This document shows, piece by piece, positions 28,784 to 31,028 of a stretch of DNA of 31,028 bases. Location of the stretch: contig CALGGS010000148.1 in NCBI GenBank assembly GCA_937915735.1, forward strand, positions 1 through 31,028, written 5' to 3'. Each line of letters starts with the position of its first letter. The first letter of the stretch is position 1. The stretch is from an uncultured Treponema sp. (GTDB taxonomy: Bacteria > Spirochaetota > Spirochaetia > Treponematales > Treponemataceae). The position numbers and the translations under genes were made by a program. The notes below the pieces were generated by a model that was not told the DNA's origin, did not search any database, and saw only the letters and a program-made list of their open reading frames with translations.

Positions 28784-30211
28784 CTATTTTTTTACTATCC
28801 AGTTTTTAAATCCACAATTTTCGCCCAATACGGCGACAATCTCACCCTTTTCGCCTATTTCTTCTACGACAGGGATTTTTCCCCGAAGATTTTTCGGAAC
28901 CTTCCAGTCAGTAAAAACATCTGAAAGAGCCTTGTATTTTCCGTCAGAAGTCTTAATTTCATCTCCGCTCAAAAGGCTGCGCACAAGAACAGGCAGTTTC
29001 ACATCCAAAATCTTTCGTCCGCCAGCAAGCAGCTCCCCGAAACCTTCGTCAACCTGACCGAATTCTCCGCTACTGACCTCAGCTTCAAAATCCGCAGTCA
29101 CAGCCTTATCCCCAGGTTTCTTAAGGACAAAGGAAAACCCGCTCTCAATCCCCTCATCATCCTCATCAATCTGCGTACAGCTTCGTCCAATTCCTTTTTC
29201 CCCCACAAAAAGGCACAAGGTCCCTTCATCAAGGGAAACCTTAACATTCTCAAAGGAAAGCTCCCGTTTTTTTTCATTTTTCCATAAAAGAATCTCATCA
29301 AGTAAATAAAAAGGAAACCTTTCCCCGAAGCCCGCTTCATTCAAAGCCGAAACAAAAACTCGCCTAGAAAGCGCCTTGTGAAGCGAATAAAATTCATCTC
29401 TCTTAAAAGAAATCTCCTTTTTATCTGCGTCAATCTGCGTGCATCTGCGTCTAATATCCGTGTGGCAGTCTTTAGCTTTTAATTGAAAAAATTCTTCGTC
29501 CCACCGGGCCTTTTTCGCCCCATTCAACAATGCCTTTCCAAAACCCGGGAAATTCTCCCTCAAAAATGGAATCAGAAGATTTCTCACCTTGTTCCGAAGG
29601 TATTTCGTCTCAAAATTAGTTTCGTCCGTCCTCCATTCCTGATTTTTTTTTATCAGATAGGATTCAATTTCATCTCGGGAAATATCAAGAAGAGGACGGA
29701 TATATTTTCCCCTCACACGAGAAATTCCCGCCAAGCCCTCAGTTCCGCTTCCCTGCAAAAAACGCATCAAAACAGTTTCAAGCTGGTCATTTTGATTGTG
29801 GGCCAATGCCAAAAAAGAAAGGCCTTCTTCTTTTATAAAGGCCTCAAAGGCCTCGTAGCGGATTTTCCTGGCCAAGTCCTCAATGCTTTTTTTCTGCCTG
29901 CGAGCCAATTTTTCGATTAAGCCGCCTTCAATTTTAACGATTTTGCATTTTACGCCCTTAGCCTCGCACAAATTCCGGACAAAGTGCGCGTCTCCCCCGC
30001 TCTCCTCGCCGCTTCTGATTCCATGGTCAACAGTTATCACCCGGATTTTTTCAGAGCCAAAAATAGAAGATAGCGAAAGCAAAAGAGAAAGAGAGTCCGC
30101 GCCACCGGAGACGGCAATACCAAGAGAATGACACTCTGAACCACAGCCACATTGTGAGAGGCCTTTTAAAACTTTTTTTTCAAAATCTGACAAATTACGC
30201 AGGGGATGCAT
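28784..30211 (-). CDS. tilS: tRNA(Ile)-lysidine synthase, carrying translated repeat insertions
   Basis: A 475-residue ATP-dependent enzyme that converts C34 of tRNA-Ile(CAU) to lysidine so that it reads AUA. The PP-loop is SGGADS at 35-40, followed by ITVDHGIRSGEE, the substrate-binding RKIRYEAFEAF, and LALAHNQNDQLETVLMRFLQGSGTEGLAGI (135-163) with IRPLLDISRDEIESY. The C-terminal half is divergent. Two stretches, residues 253-264 and 341-352, share I-x-R-x-CTQID-x-D and are encoded by copies of a 10-bp-periodic dispersed repeat, so they look like in-frame insertions. No Shine-Dalgarno is seen; it lies 71 nt after rplY beyond a terminator and may depend on read-through. Confidence 0.93.
   Translation of the reverse strand: MHPLRNLSDFEKKVLKGLSQCGCGSECHSLGIAVSGGADSLSLLLSLSSIFGSEKIRVITVDHGIRSGEESGGDAHFVRNLCEAKGVKCKIVKIEGGLIEKLARRQKKSIEDLARKIRYEAFEAFIKEEGLSFLALAHNQNDQLETVLMRFLQGSGTEGLAGISRVRGKYIRPLLDISRDEIESYLIKKNQEWRTDETNFETKYLRNKVRNLLIPFLRENFPGFGKALLNGAKKARWDEEFFQLKAKDCHTDIRRRCTQIDADKKEISFKRDEFYSLHKALSRRVFVSALNEAGFGERFPFYLLDEILLWKNEKKRELSFENVKVSLDEGTLCLFVGEKGIGRSCTQIDEDDEGIESGFSFVLKKPGDKAVTADFEAEVSSGEFGQVDEGFGELLAGGRKILDVKLPVLVRSLLSGDEIKTSDGKYKALSDVFTDWKVPKNLRGKIPVVEEIGEKGEIVAVLGENCGFKNWIVKK
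29159..29192. repeat. Degenerate copy of the ATCTGCGT repeat inside tilS
   Basis: ATCTGCGT at 29169-29176, followed 10 bp later by AGCTTCGT (6 of 8 identical) and CCAAT. It encodes IGRSCTQIDEDD, matching IRRRCTQIDADK of the other copy. Confidence 0.5.
29421..29467. repeat. 10-bp-periodic ATCTGCGT repeat inside tilS
   Basis: ATCTGCGT occurs three times in exact 10-bp steps (29423, 29433, 29443), followed by CTAATATCCGTGTGG. It matches the intergenic sequence beside hppA (11727-11790). In tilS it is read in frame on the other strand as part of DIRRRCTQIDADKKE. Confidence 0.75.
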
Positions 30212-30230
30212 AGCGGAGCGGCTTTTACCC

Positions 30231-30262
30231 TAAATAAAAAAAATCCCCCAGAATTTGGGGGA
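30231..30262 (-). terminator. Rho-independent terminator of rplY
   Basis: TCCCCC (30244-30249) with GGGGGA (30257-30262), 7-nt loop, followed on the minus strand by a run of eight or more T. It lies between rplY and tilS. Confidence 0.85.
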
Positions 30263-30282
30263 CTTACTCACAAAATTTTCGC

Positions 30283-30834
30283 TTAGCGAGCAGGAGCTAC
30301 GCTTACGAGAGAATCTTCTGCGTTTGTAAGGACAGTAACTTTGTCACCAAGCTGCATGTCTTTTACACGGAAAACATCGCCGATGTTGATTGGAGAAACA
30401 TCGATAACGACGCGAACAGGAAGGTCTTTTGGAAGAGCCTTAACCTTTACTTCCGGAACATGCTTTACCATAAAGCCACCCTTCAATACACCGGCCGGAG
30501 TTCCTGTATACTGAACCTTGTACTTTCGTACGACAGGCTTTTTGTTAGAAACTGCGAAGAAATCAGCGTGAAGGACCTCGTCCTTGATGATGTTGTATTC
30601 TGTGTCGCTGATGAAAGCGTCGTATTTTTTGCCCTCAACATCGAGAGTAACGAGCTGAGTTGAAGTGATTGAACGCCAAGCCTTGTTGAATTCTACTGAG
30701 TCAACAGAGATTGGTGTTGATTTTCCTGCTTCGTCGTAAACAACTGCCGGAATTCTGCCTTCTGCACGAACCAATCGAGCAGCCTTTTTTCCTGTCTCGG
30801 CACGAACTTTTGCCTGAATGACCATCTGTTCCAT
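30283..30834 (-). CDS. rplY: 50S ribosomal protein L25, CTC form
   Basis: A 183-residue 5S-rRNA-binding ribosomal protein of the long TL5/CTC type. The N-terminal L25 domain holds TGKKAARLVRAEGRIPAVVYD and the DEVLHADFFAV segment near residue 90. The C-terminal beta domain begins at KYKVQYTGTPAGVLKGG and contains LPVRVVIDVSPINIGD. An AGGAG ribosome binding site lies 7-8 nt before the ATG. The gene is preceded by the tRNA-Gln 3' end in the same direction and followed by a strong terminator. Promoter elements in the 138-nt gap 30835-30973 are not convincing. Confidence 0.96.
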   Translation of the reverse strand: MEQMVIQAKVRAETGKKAARLVRAEGRIPAVVYDEAGKSTPISVDSVEFNKAWRSITSTQLVTLDVEGKKYDAFISDTEYNIIKDEVLHADFFAVSNKKPVVRKYKVQYTGTPAGVLKGGFMVKHVPEVKVKALPKDLPVRVVIDVSPINIGDVFRVKDMQLGDKVTVLTNAEDSLVSVAPAR

Positions 30835-30973
30835 TTGGAAACTCCTAATAATTTTTTTTTGGAAAACTTAAGGCAACTGAAAAATGTGCCAGAATCAAGA
30901 TTAATTAAGATAATTAAACTCAAACCCCATCGTTCGTCACGCCAGAGTTTTCCATTTAAATTTAAAATAAAAA

Positions 30974-31028
30974 CTGGGCCGACAGGATTCGAACCTGTGG
31001 AATGATGGCACCAAAAGCCATTGTCTTA
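30974..31028 (-). tRNA. tRNA-Gln, anticodon TTG, 5' end beyond the window
   Basis: On the minus strand the visible part runs from the D-loop side to the 3' end: anticodon arm ATGGC/GCCAT around TTTTGGT (anticodon TTG), T-arm ACAGG/CCTGT around TTCGAAT, 3' acceptor half CGGCCCA and discriminator G73, all fitting glutamine. About 19 nt of the 5' part are missing. CCA is not encoded. Confidence 0.9.

Noticed and set aside
29483..29920. Open frame of 145 codons antisense to tilS
   Set aside because: Shadow of TilS with no supporting signals.

Overview
The window reads as a chromosomal housekeeping segment of a spirochete, most likely a Treponema. The strongest pointers are two adjacent FlaA-type periplasmic flagellar sheath proteins divergent from a class II fructose-bisphosphate aldolase (from memory this matches the T. 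pallidum tp0662-tp0664 neighbourhood), a K+-dependent membrane pyrophosphatase, the MEP isoprenoid enzyme IspG, a FemAB peptidoglycan-bridge enzyme and a large spirochete-style lipoprotein. Most genes lie on the minus strand in tightly packed operons with 1-4 nt overlaps. There are no insertion sequences, phage genes or CRISPR arrays, and no gene-free stretch exceeds 300 bases.

Layout. About 7.1 kb down to the left edge (minus): ispG, a secreted TPR protein, a HAD phosphatase/O-methyltransferase fusion, FemAB, RNase Z, an orphan ABC ATPase and an RluA-family pseudouridine synthase cut by the left edge. 7.2-11.6 kb (minus): one giant lipoprotein. 11.7-11.8 kb: a 10-bp-periodic dispersed repeat. 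11.8-14.0 kb (minus): hppA with a hairpin over its ribosome binding site. 14.1-22.6 kb (minus): a seven-gene operon read as TPR/Mrr-like membrane protein, metallophosphoesterase, ParB-like protein, MurG, CvpA, HolB and a four-module cytidylyltransferase/PseG-like/zinc-ribbon/methyltransferase protein. 22.7-24.2 kb (minus): the two FlaA genes. 24.4-28.8 kb: fba (+), alr (-), thrS (+), tRNA-Pro (+). 28.8-31.0 kb (minus): rplY then tilS, and the 3' part of a tRNA-Gln at the right edge.

How the parts work together. FemAB, MurG and Alr all serve peptidoglycan synthesis. IspG feeds the isoprenoid pathway that makes the undecaprenyl carrier MurG needs. RluA-family, RNase Z, TilS, ThrRS, L25, the tRNAs and possibly the TrmR-like methyltransferase domain serve translation and RNA maturation. 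The FlaA pair belongs to the periplasmic flagella, and the cytidylyltransferase/PseG-like fusion may supply an activated sugar for a surface or flagellar glycan (inference).

Most interesting signals: (i) several operon-leading genes (TPR/Mrr, alr, ispG) have a -10 box only 6-8 nt before the ATG and no Shine-Dalgarno, suggesting leaderless or near-leaderless mRNAs, whereas internal genes mostly have Shine-Dalgarno sites; (ii) an exact-consensus sigma-70 promoter upstream of the FlaA pair; (iii) a 10-bp-periodic repeat that also sits inside the tilS coding sequence; (iv) two unusual fusions; (v) a contiguous trio of proteins with degenerate nuclease-related folds (Mrr-like, metallophosphoesterase, ParB-like) ahead of murG. 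Function assignments rest on reading motifs by eye; no searches were run.
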